From an uncultured Paracoccaceae bacterium (lineage in GTDB: Bacteria > Pseudomonadota > Alphaproteobacteria > Rhodobacterales > Rhodobacteraceae): a stretch of DNA of 64,000 nt. The translations under genes and the position numbers were made by a program. Of this stretch, positions 55,774-64,000 are shown one piece after another. Positions within the stretch are counted from its first letter, which is position 1, and each line of letters starts with the position of its first letter. The DNA is taken from assembly GCA_951812615.1 (NCBI GenBank), contig CATOSU010000004.1, positions 62,001-126,000 of the forward strand, in the 5' to 3' direction. The notes under the pieces were generated by a model. It worked only from the letters and a program-made list of their open reading frames with translations. It made no database searches and had not been told where the DNA came from.

Positions 55774-57279
55774 ATGCTGATGGGGAAGCACCTGATCGCG
55801 GGTGAATGGGTTGGGTCGGACCAGGCCTTTGAAAACATGCCGGTCGCGGGTGAGGCGGACAGCTTTGCCGCCGGTCAGGTCGATCACGTGAACGCGGCCT
55901 GCGCCGCGGCGGAAGAGGCGTTTGCCTCCTTCGGGTACAGCGCGCGGGCTGAGCGCGCGACATTTCTTCGGACGATCGCAGATCAGATCGAGGCCCGCGG
56001 TGACGACATCACCGCGATGGGCGTCAAGGAAACCGGCCTTCCCGAGGCGCGCCTGAACGGTGAACGCGGGCGTACGGTCGGGCAGTTGCGTCTGTTTGCC
56101 GATCATGTCGAGGCCGGAGATTACCTCGACCGCCGGCATGACGAGGCGCTGCCGGACCGCGCCCCTCTGCCACGGCCGGACCTGAAGATGGTGCAACGTC
56201 CGATCGGGCCTGTGGCCGTGTTCGGCGCGTCTAACTTTCCGCTGGCGTTTTCGACTGCAGGCGGCGACACCGCGGCGGCGCTTGCAGCAGGGTGCCCCGT
56301 GGTCGTCAAAGGCCACTCGGCACATCCCGGCGTGGGCGATATCGTGGCACAGGCCATTCACGCTGCCGTTCAGGAATGCAACCTGCACCCGGGCGTGTTC
56401 AGCCAGATCCAGGGCGGCAATCGCGCCGTCGGCACGGCAATCGTCCAGCATCCGCTGATCAGGGCGGTGGGCTTTACCGGTTCGCTTGCCGGGGGGCGGG
56501 CTCTGTTCGATTTGTGTGCCGCCCGTCCCGAACCGATCCCGTTCTTCGGAGAGCTTGGTTCTGTCAATCCGGTCTTTGTGATGGACGCGGCGCTGGAAAA
56601 CCGCGGCGCCGAAATCGCGTCCAACTGGGCCGACTCGCTCACGATGGGCGCCGGTCAGTTTTGCACCAATCCCGGCATTGTCGTGCTGAAATCCGGCGCG
56701 TCTGCGGATGCCTTCCGTTCGGCTGCGAAGCAAAAGCTGTCGTCGATTGCCAGTCAGACCATGCTGACGGACGGCATTGCTCAGGCCTATCACTCGGGCG
56801 TGGCCCGCATGGCCGGCGCGGCCGGTGTGAGTGAAGTCCTCAGCACGGACGCAACCGGCCGCGAGGCAACGCCGTTCCTGTTCGAAACCACGGCGCCAAG
56901 CTGGCTGGCGGACAAGGATCTCGGGGAAGAGGTGTTTGGTCCCATGGGGGTGCTTGTCACTATCGAGGAAGACGCAGAGCGCCACGCCATTGCCGCAGCG
57001 CTCGACGGGCAGCTCACCTGCACCCTGATCATGGATGACGCGGACACTGACACGGCCCGCGCTATGGTTCCGGTACTGGAGCGCAAGGCCGGCCGGGTGC
57101 TGGTCAACGGGTTCCCGACAGGCGTCGAGGTTGCGGATACAATGGTGCATGGCGGGCCCTATCCCGCTTCGACCAATTTCGGGGCCACATCGGTTGGCAC
57201 GCTGTCGATCCGCCGCTTCCTGCGCCCGGTGTGTTATCAGAACATGCCGGATGCGCTGTTGCCCGACGATCTGAAGTAG
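55774..57279 (+). CDS. Aldehyde dehydrogenase (2-oxoglutarate-semialdehyde dehydrogenase-like)
   Basis: A 501-residue NAD(P)-dependent ALDH. ATG 55774 with GGAGG just before (a TTG four codons upstream is less likely). Cofactor-binding FGASNFPLAFSTAGGDTAAALAAG; catalytic Glu in FFGELGSVNPVF and catalytic Cys in AGQFCTNPG (Cys in FCTNPGI). This resembles the alpha-ketoglutarate semialdehyde dehydrogenase group of sugar-acid catabolism; the substrate is not certain. Confidence 0.88.
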   Translation: MLMGKHLIAGEWVGSDQAFENMPVAGEADSFAAGQVDHVNAACAAAEEAFASFGYSARAERATFLRTIADQIEARGDDITAMGVKETGLPEARLNGERGRTVGQLRLFADHVEAGDYLDRRHDEALPDRAPLPRPDLKMVQRPIGPVAVFGASNFPLAFSTAGGDTAAALAAGCPVVVKGHSAHPGVGDIVAQAIHAAVQECNLHPGVFSQIQGGNRAVGTAIVQHPLIRAVGFTGSLAGGRALFDLCAARPEPIPFFGELGSVNPVFVMDAALENRGAEIASNWADSLTMGAGQFCTNPGIVVLKSGASADAFRSAAKQKLSSIASQTMLTDGIAQAYHSGVARMAGAAGVSEVLSTDATGREATPFLFETTAPSWLADKDLGEEVFGPMGVLVTIEEDAERHAIAAALDGQLTCTLIMDDADTDTARAMVPVLERKAGRVLVNGFPTGVEVADTMVHGGPYPASTNFGATSVGTLSIRRFLRPVCYQNMPDALLPDDLK

Positions 57280-57288
57280 CGCGCGCGC

Positions 57289-58245
57289 ATGGAACGGGTC
57301 ACGCTTGGCAGAACGGGTTTGTCGGTTAGTGTTGCGGGGCTTGGGTGCGGCGGGCATTCCCGCCTTGGCCAATCCTACGGGCACAGCTTTGAGCAATCCG
57401 TTTCTGTCGTGCGTGCCGCCATGGAGGCCGGTGTCAATTTCTTTGATACCGCAGCCTCTTACCGGACCGAAGACATCGTCGGCGCCGCGGTCAGATCCTG
57501 CCGGGATCAGGTGGTTATCTCGTCAAAGCTGGGTGTGGTCAGGCCCGGCACAGATCATCTGGGACAGGATTATCTCAGCGGGGCCGACTTTGTCAAACTG
57601 GTCGATAAGAACCTGCAACGTCTGGGCACCGACTATATCGACATATTTCATCTGCACGGGGTGATGCCGGATCAGTACGAGTATTGTGCGTCCGAGCTGG
57701 TTCCGGCGCTTCTGAAGCTGCGCGAGCAGGGCAAGATCCGATTTCTCGGACTTACCGAACGGTTCATTTACGACACCCGTCACGACATGCTTCAGCGCGC
57801 CCTGAAGGATGCGTGCTGGGATGTCGTCATGACCGGCTTCAACCTGCTGAACCCGTCGGCCCGGCGCAGGGTGTTTGCCGAAACGCAGGCCGGCAATGTC
57901 GGAACGCTGGTGATGTTTGCGGTGCGCCGCGCATTGAGCAACCCCCAGGCGGCCCGCGAGATCGTCAATGAACTGGTGCGTCGGGACGAGATTGCAGAAG
58001 GCTCAATTGATCACAGCGACCCTCTGGGGTTTTTGTGCCGGCCCGGAGTTGCCGGCAGCGTGGTTGAAGCGGCCTATCGTTTTTGCAGGCACGAACCGGG
58101 CGCCCATGTGGTGCTGACAGGGACAGGGTCGCTGTCTCATCTGACGGAAAACCTTGCGTCAATTGTCTCTCCGCCATTGCCCGCAGAGGTCACGCAAAAG
58201 TTGCAGGACATATTCGGCAGCGTCGACAGCGTCTCAGGCAACTGA
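57289..58245 (+). CDS. Aldo/keto reductase family protein
   Basis: A 318-residue AKR-type protein. N-terminal MERVTLGRTGLSVSVAGLGCGG, NFFDTAASYRTE (Asp-Tyr pair), VVISSKLG (Lys), DYIDIFHLHGV (His), which form the Asp-Tyr-Lys-His active site. C-terminal cofactor-binding VVLTGTGSLSHLTENL. Similar to the L-fucose/galactose dehydrogenase branch. Substrate unknown. 9 bp after the ALDH stop. Confidence 0.85.
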   Translation: MERVTLGRTGLSVSVAGLGCGGHSRLGQSYGHSFEQSVSVVRAAMEAGVNFFDTAASYRTEDIVGAAVRSCRDQVVISSKLGVVRPGTDHLGQDYLSGADFVKLVDKNLQRLGTDYIDIFHLHGVMPDQYEYCASELVPALLKLREQGKIRFLGLTERFIYDTRHDMLQRALKDACWDVVMTGFNLLNPSARRRVFAETQAGNVGTLVMFAVRRALSNPQAAREIVNELVRRDEIAEGSIDHSDPLGFLCRPGVAGSVVEAAYRFCRHEPGAHVVLTGTGSLSHLTENLASIVSPPLPAEVTQKLQDIFGSVDSVSGN

Positions 58246-58401
58246 ACCGGCTTCTGGCGACAGCACAAACCGGCCCGGGTGGACACCCGGCGGGGGCTGT
58301 CGGCGAACAGCCCTGCAGCGTGAGGCGCGTTTCCGTGAAATGCTGATGCGGGTGATTCGTGCTCTGCCTGCCGCGATCCGCCTCCGACCCCGTGCAACAG
58401 C

Positions 58402-59424
58402 TCAGGTAAGGTCCGGGATCGTCACGGTTCGGTTGTCTTCGGCGGATACCGTGATCGCTTCGAGGACTTCGATGTTGTGCACCATCTCTTCGGTAGAGAA
58501 CAGGTAGGGGCTGCGGCCCTGCGCGGCGGCGGCAAAGGCCTCGAGGTTGGCCGTGACGGCATCGGTCCAGTCGTGCTCAACTTGGCTGACACCCGCACCG
58601 GTGCGGGAGGACAGGGCGCGGACGATGCCGCCCGGCGTGTCAGGGTGGCTGTCGTTCAGGATCTGGACCCACTGGTCGGATCCGAAAACATGCATGCGGA
58701 TGAAATGCGGGGTGTGCAGAACGGCGCTCAGGCTGGCGGTCATGCCGGCCCTGAATTTCAGTTGTACGGTCACGACGTCGCCCGTTTCCCACCCCAGCGA
58801 CCGGCTGGCCGTCATGGCCTGAACGGTCTCGACCCGGCCAAAGAATGAAATCAGCAGGTCGGTCAAATGAATGCCCATGGCCGTCATTCCGGCGGCGGGG
58901 GAAACCGCCTTGCTGGTTCGCCAGTCCCCTTTCGGCACACCGATCAGCTTGTCATGGCTGAACGCCGCCTCGGCATGCATGATGGTGCCCAGCGCGCCGC
59001 TGTCGATATCGGATTTCAGTTGCATCATCGCCGGCTCGAACCTGCGTTCGTGCCCGATGCCCAGCTGAACGCCGGCAGTCCGGCAGGCCTGCGCGGACCG
59101 CCGCGCACTGTCACCGGTCAGCCCCAGAGGCTTTTCGCAGAACACATGCTTGCCCGCACCGGCGCACCGGATCACCTGTTCTTCGTGCAGCGGATTCGGG
59201 GTGGTGAGAATGACGGCGTCAATCCCTGCGATTTCCAGCGGTTCGCCGAGGTCGGTCCACACCGGCAGGCCCAGTTCCGAGATCGCCGCGTGGTTTGCCG
59301 CCATTGGTTCGACGATGCCGGCCACCTTTATGAACGGGTGGTCCGTGAGTCGGGTGGCCATGTGTTTGCCCCACCATCCGAATCCGGCGATGGCCACGGT
59401 GAAATCAGCGGTTCCAGTGGTCAA
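58402..59424 (-). CDS. Gfo/Idh/MocA-family oxidoreductase
   Basis: A 340-residue NAD(P)-dependent dehydrogenase: Rossmann motif AIAGFGWWGKHMA near the N-terminus, then AGKHVFCEKPLGLT (EKP motif) and the substrate-binding GIHLTDLLISFFGRV. ATG at 59424 overlaps the stop of the flavin reductase by 4 bp, so the two minus-strand genes are coupled. Oxidises a sugar-like or inositol-like compound in related enzymes. Confidence 0.9.
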   Translation of the reverse strand: MTTGTADFTVAIAGFGWWGKHMATRLTDHPFIKVAGIVEPMAANHAAISELGLPVWTDLGEPLEIAGIDAVILTTPNPLHEEQVIRCAGAGKHVFCEKPLGLTGDSARRSAQACRTAGVQLGIGHERRFEPAMMQLKSDIDSGALGTIMHAEAAFSHDKLIGVPKGDWRTSKAVSPAAGMTAMGIHLTDLLISFFGRVETVQAMTASRSLGWETGDVVTVQLKFRAGMTASLSAVLHTPHFIRMHVFGSDQWVQILNDSHPDTPGGIVRALSSRTGAGVSQVEHDWTDAVTANLEAFAAAAQGRSPYLFSTEEMVHNIEVLEAITVSAEDNRTVTIPDLT

Positions 59425-59930
59425 ATCCGGTCTCCCAGCGTTGCGAAGTTACCGGCATGAAACACCAGAGGCGGCTTGCCCGTGTTACAGAAATCCACCA
59501 CGCGCCCAAGGTAAATCTCATGATCGCCGCCGGGGATTCGGGCTTGTGTTGCGCATTGTATCACGGTTGCCGCTGCGTCGAGCAGGGGCACGCCGTTAAG
59601 GCCCGGTTGCCATTCGATGCCTGCGAACTTGTCTTCCGAAGGGGTCGCGAATTGTTGAGCAAGAGATTTAGATTGATCGCACAGGATATTGATTGCAAAC
59701 GAAGAATGTTGTCGGAACGCGCTCAGGCTCGGCGTTTTCAGTCCGATGCTCCATAACACCAACGGTGGGTCCAGAGACACGGACGAAAAGGAATTGGCGG
59801 CAAGCCCGACGGGCGCGCCGCCATCGCCGCGCGTCGTGACAACCGTGACACCGGTTGCAAACTGACCAAAAACCCGGCGCAGTTCGGTCTGGTCAAAAGA
59901 AAAGTCGGATGCAGTTTGTGCGTTCATCAT
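59421..59930 (-). CDS. Flavin reductase (HpaC-like FMN reductase)
   Basis: A 169-residue flavin reductase domain: FGQFATGVTVVTTRGDGGAPVGLAANSFSSVSLDPPLVLWSIG, FAINILCDQS and ALGDRI-type end. Supplies reduced FMN to a two-component monooxygenase. Its divergent neighbour, an LLM monooxygenase, is the natural partner. Start at ATG 59930. Confidence 0.9.
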   Translation of the reverse strand: MMNAQTASDFSFDQTELRRVFGQFATGVTVVTTRGDGGAPVGLAANSFSSVSLDPPLVLWSIGLKTPSLSAFRQHSSFAINILCDQSKSLAQQFATPSEDKFAGIEWQPGLNGVPLLDAAATVIQCATQARIPGGDHEIYLGRVVDFCNTGKPPLVFHAGNFATLGDRI

Positions 59931-60043
59931 TAGCTCCCGGTTCTGGGGGTGACCCGGTTTCTAGAACACCGTGCGCAATCGCCGCAACTGAGTTGTTCTG
60001 ATGCTGTCCATCAGGAAAAACGATAGTGAAGTTGGAAAATGAG

Positions 60044-60060
60044 TATCGTAAAATACGATA
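60044..60060. promoter_or_regulatory. Perfect 17-bp palindrome (operator candidate) between flavin reductase and LLM monooxygenase
   Basis: TATCGTAAAATACGATA: 7-bp perfect inverted arms (TATCGTA / TACGATA) around AAA. It lies 114 bp before the flavin reductase start and 86 bp before the LLM start, in an AT-rich divergent promoter region; a related imperfect CGATA/TATC lies next to it (60056-60069). Typical of a dimeric repressor site (GntR- or TetR-like). The regulator is not identified. Confidence 0.6.
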
Positions 60061-60145
60061 GACGATATCAATATTCATCATTATCACTTGCAGTAGAAGC
60101 TGGGCAATAACAAACGGCAGACCTGTATCAGGAAGGAGCGTCTGC

Positions 60146-61240
60146 TTGAAACTGTCGTTTTTCACGATGCCGATCCATCCGCTCGGCAAACCGTTCGCAC
60201 AAAGCTACAAGGAAGACCGCGAGGCCTTCATTCTGGCGGACAAGCTGGGCTTTGCCGAAGCGTATTGCGGCGAACACACAACGGATCAGGCCGAGATCAT
60301 CACGTCGACCGTCGCGTTTCTGGCCAGCCTTGCTTATGAGACCAAGAACATCGTTTTGGGGACCGGCACGGTCAACCTGCCCAACTCGCACCCGGCCCGC
60401 GTGGCCGGCGAAGTGGCGATGTTGGATCACATGCTGGAGGGGCGGTTGAATTTCGGCATTTCGCCCGGCGGGCTGATGTCGGATGCCGAGGTGTTCGGCA
60501 ATCTCGACAAGAACCGCAACGATATGTTTGTCGAATGTATCAACATGGTTCTGGACATCTGGAAAGGTGAGGCGCCCTACAATCTGAAGGGCGAACATTT
60601 CACCGTTTCGACCGAACGCACGATGATGCCTGAGATCGGGCAGGGGGCGATACCGCGCCCTTATCAGGATCCTCATCCGCTGATCGTGGGCACTGCGGTT
60701 GCCCCGTTTTCCAAGGGCGTTACCGCGATGGCGGCACGCGGCTGGGAGCCGATTTCGGCCAACTTCCTGATGCCGAAATGGGTGGCGTCGCACTGGCCCA
60801 AATACGTCGAAGGATGCGAACAGGGCGGTCGCGCCGCCGACTACAACAACTGGCGCGTGGCCAAAAGCATCTGCGTCGCCAAGGATATGGAGACCGCGCG
60901 CCGCTATGCCCGCGATCCCGGCAGCCCGTATGTCATGTATTACAACAGCTTGCTGACGAAACTCGGCAAGGGCGGGCGGCTGAACCTGTTCAAGGAAGAT
61001 CAGAGCATGCCGTACGAAGAGGTCACGCTCGAAGGCATCATGGACCGGTTGGTCATCTGCGGAGACCCTGAAAGCGTTGCCGATCAAATCCTCGCGTTTC
61101 GCGAAGAGGTCGGCGCGTTCGGTCAACTGCTTTATGCCGGCAAGGACTGGACCGACTATGACCTGGGCCGGGAATCAATGATCCTGATGGCGGAACAGGT
61201 GATGCCGAAGGTCAACGCCGCGCTCGGGGAAACCGCGTGA
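60146..61240 (+). CDS. LLM-class flavin-dependent monooxygenase
   Basis: A 364-residue luciferase-like (bacterial luciferase/alkanal) monooxygenase: MKLSFFTMPIHPLGKPFAQSYKEDREAFILADKLGFAEAYCGEHT, LGTGTVNLPNSHPARVAGEVAMLDHMLEGRLNFGISPGG, RLVICGDPESVADQILAFREEVGAFGQ. TTG start at 60146 with GGAAGGAG in front. Uses FMNH2 from the divergent flavin reductase to oxidise an unknown substrate. Followed directly by the hydrolase (GTGA overlap). Confidence 0.92.
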   Translation: MKLSFFTMPIHPLGKPFAQSYKEDREAFILADKLGFAEAYCGEHTTDQAEIITSTVAFLASLAYETKNIVLGTGTVNLPNSHPARVAGEVAMLDHMLEGRLNFGISPGGLMSDAEVFGNLDKNRNDMFVECINMVLDIWKGEAPYNLKGEHFTVSTERTMMPEIGQGAIPRPYQDPHPLIVGTAVAPFSKGVTAMAARGWEPISANFLMPKWVASHWPKYVEGCEQGGRAADYNNWRVAKSICVAKDMETARRYARDPGSPYVMYYNSLLTKLGKGGRLNLFKEDQSMPYEEVTLEGIMDRLVICGDPESVADQILAFREEVGAFGQLLYAGKDWTDYDLGRESMILMAEQVMPKVNAALGETA

Positions 61241-62049
61241 GCCTGGCTGCGTCGGGGGTTTTGCCTGGGGCCGGCGGGGTCGGCATCCATTACCGGATCG
61301 ACGGGCCGCAAGACGCGCCGTGGCTGGTGCTTTCGAACTCGCTGGCGACCGACCTTCGCATGTGGGAACCGCAGATCACCACGTTCAGCCAAACGCATCG
61401 CGTGCTGTGCTACGACACGCGCGGGCACGGCCAGAGCGAGGCTGCGCAGGGGCCCTATACCTTCGATCAACTCACCGGCGACATGCTGGCGCTGTGCGAC
61501 GGGTTGGATATCGCGCAGGCGAATGTCGTGGGCCTTTCGCTGGGCGGGATGACGGCACTGGCACTGGCGATGCGGGCACCGGACAGGGTGCGTCGGCTGG
61601 TGTGCTGTGATGCCCGCGTGTATGCGCCGGAACCTTACCGGGCAATCTGGGACACGAATATCGACCGTCTGAACGACGTCGGCATTTCCGGGCTTGTCGA
61701 GCCGACCATCGCGCGCTGGTTCACGCCGGAGTTCACCGCCGCAGCGGAAAATGCAGAGACACTGGAACTGGTCAGATCCATGATCGCGGGAACCTCCGCA
61801 GTCGGATACGAAGGCGCGGCGCGGCTGTTGCAGGCGCTGGATTTGCGTGCGGGGTTGGCAACGCTGGCACCCGAGACGCTGTATATCACCGGCGAATCCG
61901 ACATGGCGGCCCCGGTCGAGATCATGCAGGACATGGCCGATCAGACCCCGAAAGCGGAATTCACAGTTTTGCCCGGCGCGGCACATTTGTCGAACATGGA
62001 ACAGCCCGGGGCGTTCACCCGCCGTGTTCTGGAATTCCTTCAGGCTTGA
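61237..62049 (+). CDS. Alpha/beta hydrolase (3-oxoadipate enol-lactonase-like)
   Basis: A 270-residue hydrolase. Nucleophile elbow VVGLSLGGMTAL (Ser in G-L-S-L-G), acid in ITGESDMAAPVE, His in PGAAHLSNMEQPG. PcaD-like signature; the lactone substrate is unknown. GTG start overlaps the LLM stop as GTGA. Possible role: hydrolyse a lactone/ester made by the monooxygenase. Confidence 0.88.
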   Translation: MSLAASGVLPGAGGVGIHYRIDGPQDAPWLVLSNSLATDLRMWEPQITTFSQTHRVLCYDTRGHGQSEAAQGPYTFDQLTGDMLALCDGLDIAQANVVGLSLGGMTALALAMRAPDRVRRLVCCDARVYAPEPYRAIWDTNIDRLNDVGISGLVEPTIARWFTPEFTAAAENAETLELVRSMIAGTSAVGYEGAARLLQALDLRAGLATLAPETLYITGESDMAAPVEIMQDMADQTPKAEFTVLPGAAHLSNMEQPGAFTRRVLEFLQA

Positions 62050-62072
62050 GCCTTCAAACAGGTGGAAAAAAT

Positions 62073-62552
62073 TTGGCAGTCGTGAGAGAAAAACCGATCT
62101 GGAACTTCAACGTCACCGGCGGTCAGCGCAGCAGTACGCAGTCCGTTGCAACCGCTCGCGGCAAAAGCGTGATCATCGACGAACCGGTCCAGCGCGGCGG
62201 AACCGACGAAGGCCCGATGCCCGTCGAGTACGTGTTCATGGGGCTTTTGGGATGCACCCACGTCATTTCGAACAAGCTGGCCAAGGCGAACGGGATCACC
62301 TTCACGTCGATGGATATCGACATCAAGGTGACCATGGACAGCCACGGCACCCGCCTGATCAATCCGATCGATGTGCCGTTTCCGGAAGTCACCCTGTTCA
62401 TCACCGCTGACTATGAAGGGCCGCGTGAAGGTGCGCTTCAGGTGGTCGAAAAGCTCAGGCATCATTGTGCCGTTTCCATGATGCTGCAGCAGTCAGGGAC
62501 GAAAGTGCGCGAACACTGGACCCTGAATGGCGAAGAACTTCAGTCCGCCTGA
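62073..62552 (+). CDS. OsmC-family protein
   Basis: A 159-residue OsmC/Ohr-fold protein: EYVFMGLLGCTHVISNKLAKANGITFTSMDIDIKVTMD, with Cys in GLLGCTH, and C-terminal KLRHHCAVSMMLQQSG with a second Cys in HHCAVS, as in peroxidase-type OsmC. TTG at 62073 preferred (AGGTGG 7 bp before); a TTG at 62046 overlapping the hydrolase stop is the alternative. May reduce organic peroxides formed in the pathway. Confidence 0.82.
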   Translation: MAVVREKPIWNFNVTGGQRSSTQSVATARGKSVIIDEPVQRGGTDEGPMPVEYVFMGLLGCTHVISNKLAKANGITFTSMDIDIKVTMDSHGTRLINPIDVPFPEVTLFITADYEGPREGALQVVEKLRHHCAVSMMLQQSGTKVREHWTLNGEELQSA

Positions 62553-62710
62553 CGGGTGGCGCGGAACGGCCGGGAGGGGCTGAAATTGTCCACGTTACGG
62601 CAGTTGATTGACAGGATCGCGACCGGCCTTTGCGTTGCTGACGCCGGGCTGTCGATGGCTTCCGTGCGGTTCATTCCGGGGTGTCCGGGACGGGTGAAGG
62701 GCAGCGTGCA

Positions 62711-63643
62711 ATGCTGATCCAGATGCTCAACATTGTCGGACCGATCGCGCTGATTACCCTGATCGGATACATATTGGGCCGGTCATCGGTCGGGCTGCAT
62801 TCCAAGACCCTGAGCAGTCTGGTTCTGCTGGTGGCGACGCCGGCGTTGGTTTTCAGCACGCTGACCTCCATGAATGTCGGGCTCGGAACCATTGGTCAGA
62901 TGGCGACAGCGGCGTTGCTGTGTATCGCCATTGCCGGGGGGCTGGCGCTGGTCGGGCTGAAGGTGCTCGGGGCATCGGTCCGCAGCTTTCTGCCCAGCCT
63001 TGCCCTGCCGAATTCCGGCAATATGGGTCTGCCGTTGGTGGTGCTGGCCTTCGGTGCAGAGGGTGCGCGGCTGGGTATTTCGTTCTTTTTCGTGGTCGCG
63101 CTGTTCCAGTATTCGGTCGGGGCGACAATTTCCTCGGGATCGCTGCGGATCGGCGAAATTCTGCAGCAGCCGCTGATCTACTCGGTGTTGCTGGTACTGC
63201 TGATCGCGGCAACCGATCTGCAGGTGCCCGAGATCATCCGCACAACGACGGAAATGCTGGGTGGCATGATGATCCCGGCGATGCTGATCCTGCTGGGCAC
63301 CTCGCTGGCGACGCTGAAGGTTTCCGATCTCCGGCCGGCGGTTGCCGTTGCAATCGGGCGGCTTCTTACCGGGATCGCCGCCGGGCTGGCGGTGAATTAC
63401 ATCCTCGGGTTTTCCGGTGCGGTGGCGGGTATCGTCTTCCTGATGGCGGTAATGCCTTCGGCAATCGTGACTTACGTCTTTGCGGAACGATATGGGCAAT
63501 CGCCGACACAGGTCGCGGGTGCGGTTGTCATGTCGACAGTTCTGACATTCTGCCTGTTGCCGCTGCTGGTCTGGGCGGCGTTGACCATGGCCGACGCGGA
63601 ACCGGCGCCGGCGTTTGGCAATGCGGAGCAGATCAGTGAATAA
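62711..63643 (+). CDS. AEC (auxin efflux carrier) family transporter
   Basis: A 310-residue membrane protein with about ten TM helices: MLIQMLNIVGPIALITLIGYILGRSSV, SLALPNSGNMGLPLVVLAFG (conserved substrate-site loop), IPAMLILLGTSLATLK, and AVMPSAIVTYVFAERYG. ATG at 62711 chosen over a GTG at 62681 because the protein then starts at its first TM helix. Transports an organic acid or related compound, direction unknown. 158 bp after OsmC. Confidence 0.85.
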   Translation: MLIQMLNIVGPIALITLIGYILGRSSVGLHSKTLSSLVLLVATPALVFSTLTSMNVGLGTIGQMATAALLCIAIAGGLALVGLKVLGASVRSFLPSLALPNSGNMGLPLVVLAFGAEGARLGISFFFVVALFQYSVGATISSGSLRIGEILQQPLIYSVLLVLLIAATDLQVPEIIRTTTEMLGGMMIPAMLILLGTSLATLKVSDLRPAVAVAIGRLLTGIAAGLAVNYILGFSGAVAGIVFLMAVMPSAIVTYVFAERYGQSPTQVAGAVVMSTVLTFCLLPLLVWAALTMADAEPAPAFGNAEQISE

Positions 63644-64000
63644 CGTCAAGCTTCAGAACCTCAGGTACTTCGTTGCCGTCTACGAACAGGGTTCGATTTC
63701 CGCAGCCGCCCGCAAGGTCAATGCCACCCAGTCCGGCGTGAGCGTGCAGGTCCGCGATCTGGAGGAACAGCTGGGGCTGACCTTGTTCGATCGCGGTTCA
63801 ATGGGTGTAAAACCAACCCGTGCGGGTGACCTGATTTACGCGCGCGCCATCCGGATCCTGCGGGAAATCGGGCGGCTTGGCGATGATGCGTCCGAGCTGT
63901 CAGGGCAATTGACCGGGGAAGTCCGGTTCGGCGTCATGCCGACATTTGCACGCGCGATCCTTGCACCGGTGATTTCAGCCTTTTGTGCTGAAAACCCGAT
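63636..64000 (+). CDS. LysR-family regulator, cut by the window end
   Basis: A GTG at 63636 overlaps the transporter stop by 8 bp. The visible 121 codons encode MNNVKLQNLRYFVAVYEQGSISAAARKVNATQSGVSVQVRDLEEQLGLTLFDRG, a complete LysR winged HTH, then PTRAGDLIYARAI and the start of the effector domain (GEVRFGVMPTFARAI). The remainder lies outside the window. It may control this catabolic island. Confidence 0.85.
   Translation, partial: MNNVKLQNLRYFVAVYEQGSISAAARKVNATQSGVSVQVRDLEEQLGLTLFDRGSMGVKPTRAGDLIYARAIRILREIGRLGDDASELSGQLTGEVRFGVMPTFARAILAPVISAFCAENP

Overview
The window looks like high-GC chromosomal DNA from an alphaproteobacterium, most likely Rhodobacterales (Roseobacter-type). The signs are a complete clade-I nos operon with a Tat-exported NosZ, a fused TAXI-TRAP transporter, a GlnT-GlxBCD cluster, FAD-dependent ThyX, SdhE, a tandem DUF1194 pair and many 4-bp ATGA/GTGA overlaps. 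I identified no rRNA, tRNA or CRISPR array. The taxonomic call is inference from gene content, not a database match.

Layout. 0-12.2 kb is mixed housekeeping and small metabolism: FAD monooxygenase, metalloprotease-like lipoprotein, Tag glycosylase, thioesterase, aspartate aminotransferase, XRE regulator plus SdhE, LysR/GFA/DUF1059, an HpsN-like dehydrogenase with an SDR, and an atypical CDF transporter. 12.4-21.5 kb is nosRZDFYLX followed by an NsrR-type Rrf2 gene, all on the minus strand, behind an FNR/Dnr-type box. 21.7-26.4 kb holds galactonate dehydratase plus a DHDPS-family aldolase, a MarR/LdtR regulator, two DUF1194 proteins and glyoxalase I. 26.5-28.9 kb is a surface-lipoprotein/Slam pair.

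28.95-32.78 kb is a nested mobile element. An IS1595-family element with a perfect 8-bp target duplication carries a DNA methyltransferase fused to a PD-(D/E)XK nuclease domain. Its transposase is split by an IS256-family element with its own 8-bp duplication. The methyltransferase, the IS1595 transposase and the IS256 transposase all appear broken. The insertion lies 13 bp upstream of the surface-lipoprotein start codon and separates that operon from its likely promoter.

32.8-37.6 kb: thyX, an AT-rich OLD-family ATPase/TOPRIM gene overlapping the thyX stop, an array of 111-bp hairpin repeats, an HPF-like protein and a MarR regulator. 37.7-46.0 kb: a catabolic island with TAXI solute-binding protein, fused TRAP permease, sulfatase, SDR, amidohydrolase and a convergent GntR regulator. 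46.5-52.3 kb: glnT-glxBCD plus two unrecognised proteins, for glutamine/gamma-glutamyl amide metabolism. 52.3-64 kb: a second catabolic island of unknown substrate. It has a 5'-truncated SDR, a frameshifted TPP enzyme running into a NIPSNAP protein, GST, aldehyde dehydrogenase, aldo/keto reductase, Gfo/Idh dehydrogenase, a flavin reductase divergent from an LLM monooxygenase with a perfect 17-bp palindrome between them, an enol-lactonase-like hydrolase, OsmC, an AEC transporter and a LysR gene cut by the window end.
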